Shown piece after piece: positions 1 through 11,000 of a stretch of 64,000 nt of DNA. The stretch covers positions 1,161,947 to 1,225,946 of the forward strand of contig NZ_VCEI01000025.1 in assembly GCF_005860765.1 (NCBI RefSeq), given 5' to 3'. A model generated the notes under the pieces. That model saw only the letters and a list, made by a program, of their open reading frames with translations, was not told the DNA's origin and made no database searches. The translations under genes and the position numbers were made by a program. Positions within the stretch are counted from its first letter, which is position 1. Each line of letters begins with the position of its first letter. The stretch comes from Dyadobacter sediminis (GTDB lineage Bacteria; Bacteroidota; Bacteroidia; Cytophagales; Spirosomataceae).

Positions 1-1481
1 GACCAGACTGCACTGATAATAACCCCGTCAATTTTATCCGCATTATTTTTAATGAAATCATGGTAAATAAAATTGATAATGTCTCTGTTGCGACCATTGT
101 GGTTATTTTCAACAGTTGGTAAATCTCCGCTTTCTGCTGCTTTTAACAGATTTATTCCGTTTTTACTCAGACTTTCTTCCAGCGATCCGAACAAATGTGC
201 CGCATGGCTGTCACCGATCAGCAATACATTCTTTTTGTTCTTTTCAATGCACAGACATTCTTCTTTATTATATTCCTTGGAAGATTTTCCGGAGCTTACA
301 AAGCAGTTTCCAACAGACAAACGGTTTTTGGTATCATACGGATGATTTTTGGAATAATCTGCAATTTCAAGGGTTTTATCCTTGAACAAAGTATGGTTTG
401 TATTAAAATAACTTAAAGCGGAAGTGGCTATAACAAAGACAGTTGCCACTGCCAGAATGGTCTGGCTGTTTCTGATTTCAACCGATTCGACATATTTGAA
501 TGACAAATAGGCCAGTGTTGTAGCCAGTGCCGTAAATACAAGTATCGACTGAACATTAACGCTTACTCCAAAGTACATGGCAATCACAAATATAGGCCAG
601 TGCCACAGATATAACGAGTAAGAAATCTTGCCGATAAACTGAATTACAGTATGCCTGATTATGCCAAAGTCATTGTAGTTGGCAACGATCACCAGATAGG
701 TAGCAAGAACCGGAATCATCGTGTACATACCCGGCCATAACATGGAAGTATTCAGCAGTAAAAAGCACGCGAATATAGCGGCATAACCAGCTATCGCAAT
801 TGCTTTTCTCCATTTGTAATCTTTTATAAAACCTTCTGAAAAGAAAGCAACGCCTCCAAACAACATTTCCCAGGACCTTGTTGGAAACAGATAAAAAGAA
901 GCCGTTGGTTCTTTGATACTGGCAATTACAGAAACGACAAATAGCGCAATAGTGGTGCCGGTAAAAAATATAAAGTATACCGATTTATTCTTGAATATCT
1001 TGTTTAAGATCAGCAGAATGACCGGATAAATCAGATAAAATTGCCATTCCACGGATAAAGACCATGTGTGCAGCAGTATGTTCGTATCTGAGGCTGCATC
1101 AAAATAATTGGAACTTTTCCAGTAAAGGAAGTTGGATAAAAAGAGCAGACTCGCTGCGGCATTTTTCTGGTTTCGCTTGTATTCTTCCGGCAAGTAAAAA
1201 AAGAAGCAAACAATACTTAATATTAAGACGAGAAACAGCAGTGCCGGTGCTATTCTTTTTAATCTCTTTCCATAATAATCCAGAAATGAAAATTCATTTT
1301 TATTAATGGAATTGAAAATTATCCTGCTCATCAAATAACCCGAAATTACAAAGAACACGTCTACTCCGGCAAAACCTCCGGTAAGCAGTTCGACTTTGTA
1401 ATGAAAAAAAAGTACTCCGAGTATGGCAATCGCTCTAAGTGCATTGATGTCGTACCTAAAACTAAGCTTAGAATTATTCAT
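1..1481 (-). CDS. OafA/YrhL-type membrane acyltransferase, partial (runs off left edge)
   Basis: Reading leftward from an ATG at 1481 gives 493 uninterrupted codons to the window edge. The N-terminus (RYDINALRAIAILGVLFFHY) and the following FAGVDVFFVISGYLMSR are the signature start of acyltransferase-3 family O-acetyltransferases. HTWSLSVEWQFYLIYP and YSLYLWHWPIFVI are two further family motifs, and about ten hydrophobic helices can be traced. Near residue 419 (about 214-228) the frame reads LLIGDSHAAHLFG, the nucleophile block of a C-terminal SGNH domain, so this is the fused acyltransferase-SGNH form that acetylates cell-surface polysaccharide. Full-length relatives are usually 600-680 residues, so about 120-180 residues lie outside the window. 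The sugar target cannot be told. No neighbour on the right side is co-oriented closely enough to form an operon. Confidence 0.9.
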   Translation of the reverse strand, partial: MNNSKLSFRYDINALRAIAILGVLFFHYKVELLTGGFAGVDVFFVISGYLMSRIIFNSINKNEFSFLDYYGKRLKRIAPALLFLVLILSIVCFFFYLPEEYKRNQKNAAASLLFLSNFLYWKSSNYFDAASDTNILLHTWSLSVEWQFYLIYPVILLILNKIFKNKSVYFIFFTGTTIALFVVSVIASIKEPTASFYLFPTRSWEMLFGGVAFFSEGFIKDYKWRKAIAIAGYAAIFACFLLLNTSMLWPGMYTMIPVLATYLVIVANYNDFGIIRHTVIQFIGKISYSLYLWHWPIFVIAMYFGVSVNVQSILVFTALATTLAYLSFKYVESVEIRNSQTILAVATVFVIATSALSYFNTNHTLFKDKTLEIADYSKNHPYDTKNRLSVGNCFVSSGKSSKEYNKEECLCIEKNKKNVLLIGDSHAAHLFGSLEESLSKNGINLLKAAESGDLPTVENNHNGRNRDIINFIYHDFIKNNADKIDGVIISAVW

Positions 1482-2469
1482 ATTCTTAATTGGTAATTGG
1501 TAAAGTCTTTTGCTTGTTATGAGTTTGAAAATGATGGTTAAAATGCCGGGGTGTTTTCAATGCTGGTTTTAAAGTTCAGTATCGTAACGGGCCGGTAAAA
1601 AAATGTCCTTGTTGTTAAACCTGTTTTTGACCGTTATTTAAAAAGTACCTTTTCAGTTACGTCCGACTTTCACAGTGAATGGTCCTGCACTCCGTTGTTG
1701 TTATTCTCTGCCGCAAAAATTTTGTAACATGCCTGCGGAGAGTATTCTGATCTTGACCTTATTTGATAAGCAACAAAATGCATTCATTGAAAACAGACGG
1801 ATCACAAATGCAGAAAGCTGTATTTTAGCTGCTTACTTTCTCTATAATTCATTTTACACATGCTTTATTTGCTTCGTCTAAATGAATATTTTTGATTTGG
1901 ATTGCTTTGTTGCAAAATGATCCTTGCAAAACGGAATGATAGGATAGTATCGTATTTGTTTCATAATACCGTTAACTAATTACCATATACTAACAAAGTT
2001 CCGGAAATGCACGTCTTGAAAAATGCATATTTCAATAAAACGGACAAATCTGGATATAAAGCAGAAAAATCGGCGCATAAGAAGGAAAATAATACACAAT
2101 TCAAACAATTCAGGCCAAAGTCAGGCTTTGCTGAAACGAATAGATTGCAGCGTTTGATGGATAACGATCATCAGAAACACTGCTATTTAACTTGTTATAG
2201 CTGTTTCATGATTGGTAAAAAGTAATTTGAAACAGAATAATCGTGTTTGCAGTAAATTCCGGATGCAAGGCGATGCATAAACCTGACAAAATCACTCATT
2301 TTGCCTTGATTATAAAATTAATCCAATAACAGCTATTTTACTGACACTTTAATTTGTAGTATGATTTTGCAATTAGTTAAATAACCTACTACAATATACG
2401 TACATGTTTTTGCGAAGATTATAGATATAGTTTAATTGTTCGAAAGTGGGCTTATTGATCAGCACCTTT
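1482..2469. other. Gene-poor gap, about 990 bp
   Basis: Only short open frames (up to about 72 codons) with no recognisable family, signal peptide or plausible start context are present. The stretch is AT-rich and should contain the promoter of the leftward acyltransferase gene, but I could not find a clean TTTG-N19-TAnnTTTG match on the minus strand. No RNA gene or strong hairpin terminator was seen. Confidence 0.5.
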
Positions 2470-2982
2470 CTATTCATAAATTACAAATCCATATGCAGGT
2501 ATGGTGAGCCGGATGGCTTTCCCATTTCTGACCTCAACATTCAGTTCTGCCGGACAAGTTGCCGAAGCGTACCGATTGCGCATTCGGGAATCAACTGCAT
2601 GTAAAGCAACATCGATTGTCACGTAAGCAACGGCTTCTTTCTCAGGATTGAGGTTTACCGCAAACAATATTTCTTTTTCATTATGGATAACCGACCAGGC
2701 TACAACCGCATCGGCAGCATTGTTTCGCAGTCCAGGAAATTGAAAGTCAATGCCATTATCCGAAGTGGACCGAAGAAATTGCTGTCCGGAATTCCAACCG
2801 GCATTTTGCCTGAAAAGCATATTCAGCTTTTCAACCTCCGGAATCTTGCGGCTGAATGTCAAAATCCAGTTCCGCATGGCCATGCTGACCGTTTCCGGAA
2901 TCCGGGGAAAATCCGGAGAAGACTCAGCTGCAAATGGGAGTTGTATCATGATGTGCATGCAACTTTGTATTTTGATAAACCG
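2470..2982 (-). pseudogene. C-terminal remnant of a GH13 alpha-amylase
   Basis: The leftward frame opens right after a stop at 2983-2985 and runs to 2470. Its second half (VVAWSVIHNEKEILFAVNL, then VTIDVALHAVDSRM, then RNGKAIRLTIPAYGFVIYE) reads as the C-terminal all-beta domain of bacterial GH13 amylases, which commonly end in a GFVIYE-like sequence. Upstream there is no catalytic TIM barrel, and the first 30 or so residues do not look like a natural start or a signal peptide. About 160 residues remain of an expected 500-600. I read it as a 5'-deleted, non-functional relic. Translation from an internal ATG (2958) is possible but would give no catalytic residues. The 230 bp between the relic and the next gene hold nothing recognisable. 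Confidence 0.6.
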
Positions 2983-3224
2983 TTACAATGCAGCTTCCAA
3001 TGTACCTTTTACTAAATGCGGAGCAATTTGACTGCAGGTAGCCTTCATGGGTAATTTTCATGCCAGACAGCATGAATTAAAACAAAAACAAAGATTACAG
3101 GTTAGTTTGGGGAAATAATCGGGATGCAATCGGGGTTCGTTAAGGTTAAAAGCTGTAAAAGGGAACCTTCGTTTTTATTATTCCTGTTGAAGTACCTGTA
3201 TCTTAAGCTTTATTTTCCTTGTAT

Positions 3225-5717
3225 ATGCCGGCATTGGACAAATCAACTACTGCGGAGTCAGAAAAACTATCGGGGATTGTCAAGCGCATAACCTTCCATA
3301 GTGTGGAAACCGGCTATTCGGTTCTCAAGGTAAACAGCATGCACAGGCCCAATGAAGAGCTGACGGTCGTGGTGCATCAGTCCAAGGTATTTGCCGGCGC
3401 TACTATAGACTTTTACGGTGAATGGATTACGCATCCGAGTTATGGCCTTCAGTTCAAAGCGAGCAAAGTCGTTGAAAAAAAACCTGCAACGACCAATGCA
3501 CTGGAAAAATATCTTGGTTCCGGCCTGATCAAAGGTGTTGGCCCGGTTACTGCCAGAAGAATCGTAAAGCATTTCGGGGATCAAACGTTGGATGTTTTTG
3601 AAAACAGCATTGAAAAACTCACCGAAGTAGAAGGCATTGCGAGGCTCAAACTGGAAATGATCAGCAGGGCCTGGACCGAGCATCAGGAAATCAGGAATGT
3701 CATGCTGTTCCTGCAATCCCATCATATTTCGACGTTGTTTGCGGTCAAAATTTACAAATCTTACGGCAATGATGCCATTGAAGTGGTTCAGAACAATCCT
3801 TACCGCCTTTCAACGGATATATATGGCATCGGTTTTTTTTCAGCGGACAAAGTTGCACTGAGTCTCGGCCTGGAAGCCGATTCTCCGCAGCGTATCCAGG
3901 CCGGTATCGAGCATGCGCTGCAGAATGCCCGGGATGACGGCCATTGCTACCTTACCCAGCAGCAGATTATCGACTCGGTATCCGAGTTGCTTTCCTTAAC
4001 GGATACAGGTGCCATTGAAACGATCCTGCGAACGCAGGAACAACAAGAAGAACTCAAAATCAGGATGCTGCCGGATGAACATGGCGTCAGGCAAAAATGT
4101 TATTATGCCCATTCCCTGTACTACGACGAACTGTACATTGCCAACAAGGTGAAACAGCTGGCCGGTTTTCCCGTTAAGCTGGACCAGCGTAGTCTGCGTC
4201 AGGATCTGGACACCATCTGTCAGCTGCATCAGGTTACTTTAAGCGAGGAACAAAGGCAAAGTGTTCTTGAGATTGCAGCCAAAAGAATCTCGATCCTTAC
4301 CGGAGGACCCGGCTGTGGTAAAACGACAACTACAAAGGCATTGGTCGCGATTCTGCAGTTCATGAAAAAGAAAGTAATGCTGGCCGCGCCGACAGGCCGG
4401 GCAGCCCAGCGCATGAGTGAAGTAATCGGGCTGGAAGCCAAAACCATCCACCGGCTGCTGGAATTTGATCCGGCCAACGGCGGTTTCAAAAACAACGAGG
4501 ACAATCCGCTACAGACCGATATCCTTATTCTGGATGAATGTTCCATGCTGGACGTGCACCTTACGGCGGCTTTGCTAAGGGCAGTTCCGGCACACGGACA
4601 AGTGGTATTTATCGGCGACGCGGATCAGTTGCCGGCAGTCGGTGCAGGCAATGTATTGAAAGACATGATTGCTTCCGGCGTTGTTCCCTGCATGAAGCTG
4701 ACCAAAATTTTCCGGCAGGCGCAGGAATCTGCGATCATTTCCTATGCGCATCAGATCAATAAAGGGGAGGTGCCGAGAATAGAATCGCCATTTCACAAAC
4801 CACACGTTTGGCAGGAAAAGAAAGACTGCTTGTTTATTGATTCTGAAGAAGCCACTGCCGATCAGCTCAAATTCATTTCCAGAGTAAAGCGGCTTACTGC
4901 CGGAACTGCGGGAAAAACTGCGGCCTCTGGAAACCTTACGGAAGATCCGGCTGCTGATCCGTATAGCCAGGACAATAGTTTGTCCATTCCGGCCAAATTC
5001 AGCCACGTGGATCTGGATGCACTGGTGCAGGCGCGCGGGCATAGTGAAGAATTAAAAGAAGTACTGCAGAGAATTCACCCCTGGTCTTCCCTTCATTATG
5101 GTTTTTCAGCCGTGAGCATGATCGAGAAGCTTTATGAAACGATAATCCCTAAATATTACGGAAAAGAGGCAGAAATACAGATTCTTTCGCCCATGACCAA
5201 GGGCAGTCTCGGAACAGCCAGTCTGAATAAAGTAATTCAGGAAAAGATCAATCCCGGTACTGAAGGTAAAGCGCAGCTTACGATAGGAGGAAGGATTTTC
5301 CGGGAAGGAGACCGGGTGATTCAGAAACGCAACAATTATGACCTGAATGTGTTTAACGGCGACATCGGCGTCATCACCGATGTTGACAATGAAGAAATGG
5401 AGTTGATGGTCCATTTCAAGGCAGGGCAGCAGGCAAAGGATGTGAGTTACTCCAAAGAATTCCTGCTGGAACTGGATCTTGCCTATGCAATAACCATCCA
5501 CAAATCACAGGGCAGCGAATTTCAGACCGTCATCATCCCGCTGGTGACGCAGCATTTCGGCATGTTGTTCCGCAATCTGGTTTATACCGGCATCACCAGA
5601 GCAAAGAAGCTGGTCGTATTTGTTGGAACCCGAAAAGCCCTGGCCATGGCGGTCAACAAGCAAAATACGGCCATACGGCAAACGGCCCTTGCATATCTCC
5701 TTCAGAATAATGCATAG
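3225..5717 (+). CDS. recD2: RecD2-type ATP-dependent DNA helicase (superfamily 1B)
   Basis: The 830-residue protein opens with the OB-like N-terminal region typical of RecD2 (SGIVKRITFHSVETGYSVLKV), followed by helix-hairpin-helix material (GSGLIKGVGPVTARRIVKHFG). Walker A is GGPGCGKT (residues 360-367), Walker B is LILDECSML with Asp437/Glu438, and the C-terminal helicase motif AITIHKSQGSEF lies near residue 755. Stand-alone RecD2 proteins unwind DNA 5'-3' and act in repair without RecBC; no recB or recC is nearby, which fits. An in-frame TTG at 3219 could add two codons, but the ATG at 3225 is the better start. A stretch of about 60 residues around 560-625 (rich in Ala, Gly, Thr, Asp) looks like a low-conservation insertion. 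It is followed after about 160 bp by the channel gene on the same strand. Confidence 0.93.
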   Translation: MPALDKSTTAESEKLSGIVKRITFHSVETGYSVLKVNSMHRPNEELTVVVHQSKVFAGATIDFYGEWITHPSYGLQFKASKVVEKKPATTNALEKYLGSGLIKGVGPVTARRIVKHFGDQTLDVFENSIEKLTEVEGIARLKLEMISRAWTEHQEIRNVMLFLQSHHISTLFAVKIYKSYGNDAIEVVQNNPYRLSTDIYGIGFFSADKVALSLGLEADSPQRIQAGIEHALQNARDDGHCYLTQQQIIDSVSELLSLTDTGAIETILRTQEQQEELKIRMLPDEHGVRQKCYYAHSLYYDELYIANKVKQLAGFPVKLDQRSLRQDLDTICQLHQVTLSEEQRQSVLEIAAKRISILTGGPGCGKTTTTKALVAILQFMKKKVMLAAPTGRAAQRMSEVIGLEAKTIHRLLEFDPANGGFKNNEDNPLQTDILILDECSMLDVHLTAALLRAVPAHGQVVFIGDADQLPAVGAGNVLKDMIASGVVPCMKLTKIFRQAQESAIISYAHQINKGEVPRIESPFHKPHVWQEKKDCLFIDSEEATADQLKFISRVKRLTAGTAGKTAASGNLTEDPAADPYSQDNSLSIPAKFSHVDLDALVQARGHSEELKEVLQRIHPWSSLHYGFSAVSMIEKLYETIIPKYYGKEAEIQILSPMTKGSLGTASLNKVIQEKINPGTEGKAQLTIGGRIFREGDRVIQKRNNYDLNVFNGDIGVITDVDNEEMELMVHFKAGQQAKDVSYSKEFLLELDLAYAITIHKSQGSEFQTVIIPLVTQHFGMLFRNLVYTGITRAKKLVVFVGTRKALAMAVNKQNTAIRQTALAYLLQNNA

Positions 5718-5876
5718 CAACCCATTTGAAGGAGTCCTTTTCAGGACTATGCAAGGTTGCGGCCCGGCGTCATTCAGTTTTTGTAATCCTGAATTATGTC
5801 ACTTGCTTTTCAGGAAGCGGCATTGTTATTGCAGGGCCAATTCTGGATAACAAAGCTTAACCCACATTCCGAATAC

Positions 5877-7700
5877 ATGGCAGTTCATAAAATTAAAAAA
5901 TATCAAAGTCTTAAAATCCTTTGCTCTGTATGGTTCTGGGCATTTGTTTTCCTGCTTACCGGTCCATTTACATACGGACAATTCGCTGCAAGTTCTGCCG
6001 ATACATCCAGAGGAGCAGCATCCAAAGCGGTTGTATATCCACCCGATTCTCTGGGCAGACGTACCCCGCGCGGAACAGTAGACGGTTTTCTGAGAGCAGC
6101 CGCGCAGGGAAATTTTCAAAGAGCAGCTTTATATCTCCGGCGCGATCCGGCTATCAAAAAGAAACAGAACCGGGTGAAACAGGCCCGGGCACTGAAAGCA
6201 TTACTGGAAGTAAACGGAAATATTTATCCGTATTCCTGGATCAGCGACAATTATGAAGGAAAGAAAGATGACGATCTGGGACCTAACCTGGACCGGATCG
6301 GTGCGGTCAAGGTCAACAATGAATCCGTTGATCTCATTCTGGAAAGTATCAAGGATGCTGCCGGCAACCCGTTATGGGTTTTCTCAACGCAGACCATTGA
6401 GCGTGTTCCGCTGGATTCCACCCAAATAGAAACGAGTACGCTGCTGAGTAAACTTTCACCAAAGTTGCTGGAAGACAATGAATGGGGCGGCGTGCCCGTA
6501 GCGCACTGGCTGGCCATGCTGCTGCTGATTGTCCTTGCATTTATGATTGCGTCACTGCTGACCAAACTCGTTTTACGATTGATTCCACTGGTATATTACA
6601 AGGCCGGACAAGATCCGCTTTTCGGAATTATCAGGGCGTTTTCGCTTCCGCTGCGTTTGTACCTGGCCGTATGGCTGTTTGTTTTTTGCAGCCGGAAGGC
6701 AGGAATATCCATCGTAGTGCGGCAATGGTTCGGTAATCTTACACTGATCGTCGGGATTGTGGCCGTTCTTCTGCTTGCGTGGGAACTGATCAATGTCATC
6801 AGCAGCATCAGTGAGAAAACACTGGCCAGCCGCAAAAATCAGGCGGCCATTTCTGCATTATTATTCCTGCGAAGAGCATTAAAGGTGGCTATTGTTGTAT
6901 TTGGTATCATTTTCATATTGGATACATTCGGATTTGATGTCACCACCGGATTGGCAGCGCTGGGGATAGGAGGGATTGCGCTTGCACTCGGAACGCAGAA
7001 AACGGTCGAGAACTTTATCGGAAGTGTAACCCTGATCGCTGATCAGCCTGTGCGGGTAGGAGACTTCTGCAAAATAGGAGAAATCACCGGCACGATCGAG
7101 CAGATCGGGATGCGGGCTACGCGCGTCAGAACAAACGAACGCACCATTGTAAGCATTCCGAACGGTGAACTGGCTTCATTGAAAATCGAAAACTATGCGC
7201 ACAGGGAAAAGTTCTGGTTTCATCCCTTGTTCCGGCTCAGGATGGAAACTACACCGGACCAGATACGCTATCTGCTGGTCGAGCTGCGCACCATTTTGTA
7301 TGCCCATTCCAAAGTCAGTCCGTCGCCTGCACGCGTACGCTTTGTCGGAGTTGGTGATGACGCGCTGAAACTCGAAGTCTTTGCATATGTAGATGTTTCC
7401 GATTTTGACCAGTTTCTTGCCGTTCAGGAAGATCTGCTTCTGCGGATGATGGAAGTTATTGCCCGAAGCGGAACCGGTTTTGCACTTCCTTCGCAGACGA
7501 TCTATTATTCCAGAGATCAGGGTTTTTCAAGTGAACTGGCCACAGAAGCCGCAGATCAGGTTCGTCAGTGGAAGGATGCCGATGCACTTTCCATTCCTTC
7601 ATTTGAACCCGAAAAAATCGAGAGCCTGAAAGACACCATTCCTTATCCGCCAGAAGGATCAAGCATGCGCAAAAATGCTACGCAAGAATCTGTTCAATAG
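5877..7700 (+). CDS. MscS-family mechanosensitive ion channel with large N-terminal periplasmic domain
   Basis: I start the 607-residue protein at the ATG at 5877 because it places a basic n-region and hydrophobic core (LCSVWFWAFVFLLTG) ending in TYGQ, a convincing signal peptide. The frame stays open 27 codons upstream (to 5796) but that part looks untranslated. Residues about 30-200 are a soluble domain with no name I can assign. Four to five membrane helices follow, then the pore/beta hallmark GIGGIALALGTQKTVENFIG near residue 362 and PVRVGDFCKIGEITGTIEQIG, which are diagnostic of MscS. The C-terminal alpha/beta vestibule is complete. The role would be release of solutes on hypo-osmotic shock at the inner membrane. 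Terminated by the hairpin at 7804-7836. Confidence 0.9.
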   Translation: MAVHKIKKYQSLKILCSVWFWAFVFLLTGPFTYGQFAASSADTSRGAASKAVVYPPDSLGRRTPRGTVDGFLRAAAQGNFQRAALYLRRDPAIKKKQNRVKQARALKALLEVNGNIYPYSWISDNYEGKKDDDLGPNLDRIGAVKVNNESVDLILESIKDAAGNPLWVFSTQTIERVPLDSTQIETSTLLSKLSPKLLEDNEWGGVPVAHWLAMLLLIVLAFMIASLLTKLVLRLIPLVYYKAGQDPLFGIIRAFSLPLRLYLAVWLFVFCSRKAGISIVVRQWFGNLTLIVGIVAVLLLAWELINVISSISEKTLASRKNQAAISALLFLRRALKVAIVVFGIIFILDTFGFDVTTGLAALGIGGIALALGTQKTVENFIGSVTLIADQPVRVGDFCKIGEITGTIEQIGMRATRVRTNERTIVSIPNGELASLKIENYAHREKFWFHPLFRLRMETTPDQIRYLLVELRTILYAHSKVSPSPARVRFVGVGDDALKLEVFAYVDVSDFDQFLAVQEDLLLRMMEVIARSGTGFALPSQTIYYSRDQGFSSELATEAADQVRQWKDADALSIPSFEPEKIESLKDTIPYPPEGSSMRKNATQESVQ

Positions 7701-7803
7701 AGAGGCTCCGTTTGAGCTTTATCAGGGAGTTCCCGGACACGGCGGAGGCCGATGGATGAAGGTAAGAAAGTATAATGTCGCAAAGTTTTAAAATTCTTCT
7801 GAT

Positions 7804-7836
7804 TCATCCTGTCCGCAAAGGCAGGATGATTTTTTT
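7804..7836 (+). terminator. Rho-independent terminator after the MscS-type gene
   Basis: An 8-bp stem TCATCCTG / CAGGATGA, extended inside by CC/GG around a GCAAA loop, is followed directly by a run of Ts (7830-7836). It lies about 100 bp after the channel stop codon, with no other gene between. Confidence 0.75.
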
Positions 7837-8009
7837 GAAACCACCCAATTTCTGCCTTTTTACCCGAAATCCTGAATATAAAAATACTTGGAAGGGGACG
7901 ATTCATGATAGTTCGAGCGATCCGTGATCAAGGTTGATTAACTAGTTTTATACAGGATTTAACTCGTAATAATTGCCGCATTCTCCGGATTACCATATTG
8001 CATTATTGC

Positions 8010-8017
8010 TATATTTG
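8010..8017 (+). promoter_or_regulatory. Possible -7 element (TATATTTG) upstream of the 1514-aa protein
   Basis: TATATTTG fits the Bacteroidota -7 consensus TAnnTTTG and lies 23 bp before the ATG at 8041. A TTG at the expected 19-nt distance is absent, so this is only half of a promoter. Weak call. Confidence 0.3.
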
Positions 8018-8040
8018 ACGAATATTTTACCCTCCTCAAC

Positions 8041-11000
8041 ATGTTTAAATTCTTTACGCTGCTTCTGGCATGCTCATTGGGCATGCACACTCTTTTTGCA
8101 CAAACACCCTCCATTTCCATGATCAATGACCGTATGGAATGGAAAGCGTGTGTGGACGCACCTTTTTCGCTTCCTGTAATGATCAAAGGCCAGTTCAGTG
8201 CCGAGAACAAATTTTCCATTCAGGTCAGGAATTATTATACAGACAAGGAAATTGCTGTTATACCGGCTGTACTTTCAGATGGTTACCTGAAATTTACCTT
8301 TACGGATGCAAGCCGCTACCTCAATCCGTCCATCAAGTTCCGGATTGTTACTACTGCTCCCAAAACGCAAAGCGGATGGACGTCTTACACTTTTGAAGTA
8401 TTCAGTAAAGGAAATGTAATCCTGAGTTCACCTTCCGATGCAGATACGCTGAATGAATTTGATCCTATGCCCGTACGGCTCGGCGGCTTTTCAACAAGTT
8501 CAGGGCGGGTTACGCTGAACGATAGTACACGCATTGATTTTTCCGGTTCGTGGACAGAAATCAATACAACTTCGAATATTGCAGTTACACGACAGGAAGC
8601 GTACACGATTGCACATGCGGAAAACAGTTGCGGGGCCATGCAGGTTTCCGGACAGGTAAAAGTGGTTGTTAACAAAACCTCATTGCGGACGATTGCGGTC
8701 ATGCCCACAGCGGTTTGCGTGGGATCAGAGGTAAAATTAAGCTTTTCCACAGCAGGTCCCGAACTTACTGCACAAACGCGTTTCAAGGTGCGCTTTGCAA
8801 AGCTGAATTACAATGATGAAAAAGGCTTTTACGTAGATGTGCCGGCAGAACGTCACGGAAACTATGTTGTTGCAAAGTTCCCTGATTCTTTCGGCTTGTC
8901 GAACAGTTCGGAATTTACAGCCAGCGTCGTAACCGAAAATCCTTCACTTGCAGACAATACTTCCCGATTGCGCTTTTTTGTATGGCCGCAGCCTCAGGCC
9001 ATTTTCACCACGCAGAGCTTTACTTCCACGGTTGGCGAGGCTATTTCGCTTGGCCTGAATGTGCAGGGAATTGCGCCCATTACGGTTGAACTGAGCGACG
9101 GATCAAAACAAACTTTTTCTCAGCCGGGATCAACCAGTTTTACACTTAAACCTGCCCAGACAACGACTTATACGGTAAAGTCTGTGAACACTGGCTGTCA
9201 GAATCCTGCTTATACCGGAAACCAGTCGGTGGAAGTCATAATGAATACGGGAATCATCATTGCCGGTACTGAAAAAGCGAACGTGATCTGTGCCGGCAGC
9301 AAAGGTTCGGTACAGTTTCAGTCCAATGCCGCATTTACGGATGCAACAAAGTTCTGGATAGAAGCCGTTAACGACTATACGCCCGAAAAGCTGCGTTTGC
9401 CTGCAACACGCCTGGGCGATAAACTCGAGTTTGTTATTCCGCAGCGCGCCGGAGGATATTCACATATGGGTTATACCATTGTTACAGAAAATCCAGGCCT
9501 TGTTTCCCGCCGTGCCGATAATATCCAGATCCAGAGTATGCCTGACATTTCATTTTCCGATAATAATGTAACCACATTTGACAAGCCGACCAACGTGACA
9601 TTGTATAATCAGCTTCGCGGTGGAGGACCTTATGTTGTTGAACAGGCAGACGGACTTAAAATCAACGTCAACTATGAATATGATTACAGTATCAATTTTT
9701 ATCTTAAGCAGAATCTTGACTTTAAGTTGAAATCGGTCAGCAACAGTTGTTTCAAAAATGAAAACCTGGCTTCCCTGCCGCTCCGGATTATACCAACTAC
9801 TGAAACAGGCCTGTTTGTAGAACCTGTTAAAAATACCGTCTGCAGCGGTGACAGCATTGAAGTTACATTTGGAAAAACAGGCAATTTCAACAGCGGGAAT
9901 AAATACCTTGTACAGGCTCACGCGAACTGCTGCGATTATGAGACAATCGGCATTGTTACAGAACCCGGAACTTACAGGTTCCGCATCAGCTCCGACCAGT
10001 ATACTCCCGAAGCCAAGATACGCATTACATCCACGAACCCTGTTGTTTTCAGCCAGCCGCAAACGTTTAGCGTGCAAACCAAGCCGCATGATTTTTCGAT
10101 CTATCCGGAGGGTACCAAAGATGATCCCGTGGTATTTCATTCCTATCAGCTTCCGGGTTCCATCCGGTTCAGTTCACAAGGCGGCGCAACTGCGTCCATA
10201 GCTTACCTGGAAAACGGCGTAGCAAAAACAGTAGCCAACAAGGAATATTATTCTGCCTCCATACCGCTGGAAATGGTTGTCGGAAAGGTGAATGCGTACG
10301 AGATCAAGTCGGTTACCAACGCATGCGGTACTTTTCCCGTAAACCTTAAAACCCATATTCTACCTCAGCCCTATGAAATGTCCATACAGAATGCAGGGTA
10401 TTACAACCGGCTTTGTGCAGGTGCTCCATTATCCGTTGTGCTTGACGTGCATGATGTAAATGCAACGTTTTCATTGCAAATGGCCAAAACGGATACCAAA
10501 GATTATGTTACATTATTAAGCGGTGAAAAAAGCAGGACCATAACGACAACCATTCCGGCCAAAACAGCGGCAGGAAGTTATTTTGTACGCGTGGTGTCCT
10601 CGGACGGAGTTGCAACAGACCCGATGCAGATAACCATCAGTGCAGTACCAACGGCAACGATCAGCAGTGAAAATGAGTCCGGATCGGTTATTGTCGAAGC
10701 CGGAGAACAGATATATTTGAAAACCAAACTTACAGGCGGAGCCAATTACACACTGGTGTATGAAGACAATTCGATCCAGAACGTCTACGGTGACGAGAGT
10801 ACTCGTTGGATCATGCCGGTCAGAAGCGGACAGTATTCGATAAAATCGGTTTCAAATTCCTGCGGTTACGGAACTGCAACCGGCAGCGTGAAAGTAAAAG
10901 TTACACCTTTGCTCAGGTTTAATGTCAACTCAAACCTTTTATGCGAAGGTGCAACCGTACCGGTAACTTACAATCTTGGCGGAGATGTGGATTTATCAGA

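Noticed and set aside
2007..2225. Short lysine-rich ORF in the left gap
   Set aside because: Compositionally like AT-rich non-coding DNA, no recognisable homology, promoter or terminator.
5796..5876. N-terminal extension of the MscS-type protein (27 codons)
   Set aside because: It would bury the signal peptide; the ATG at 5877 gives a normal one.
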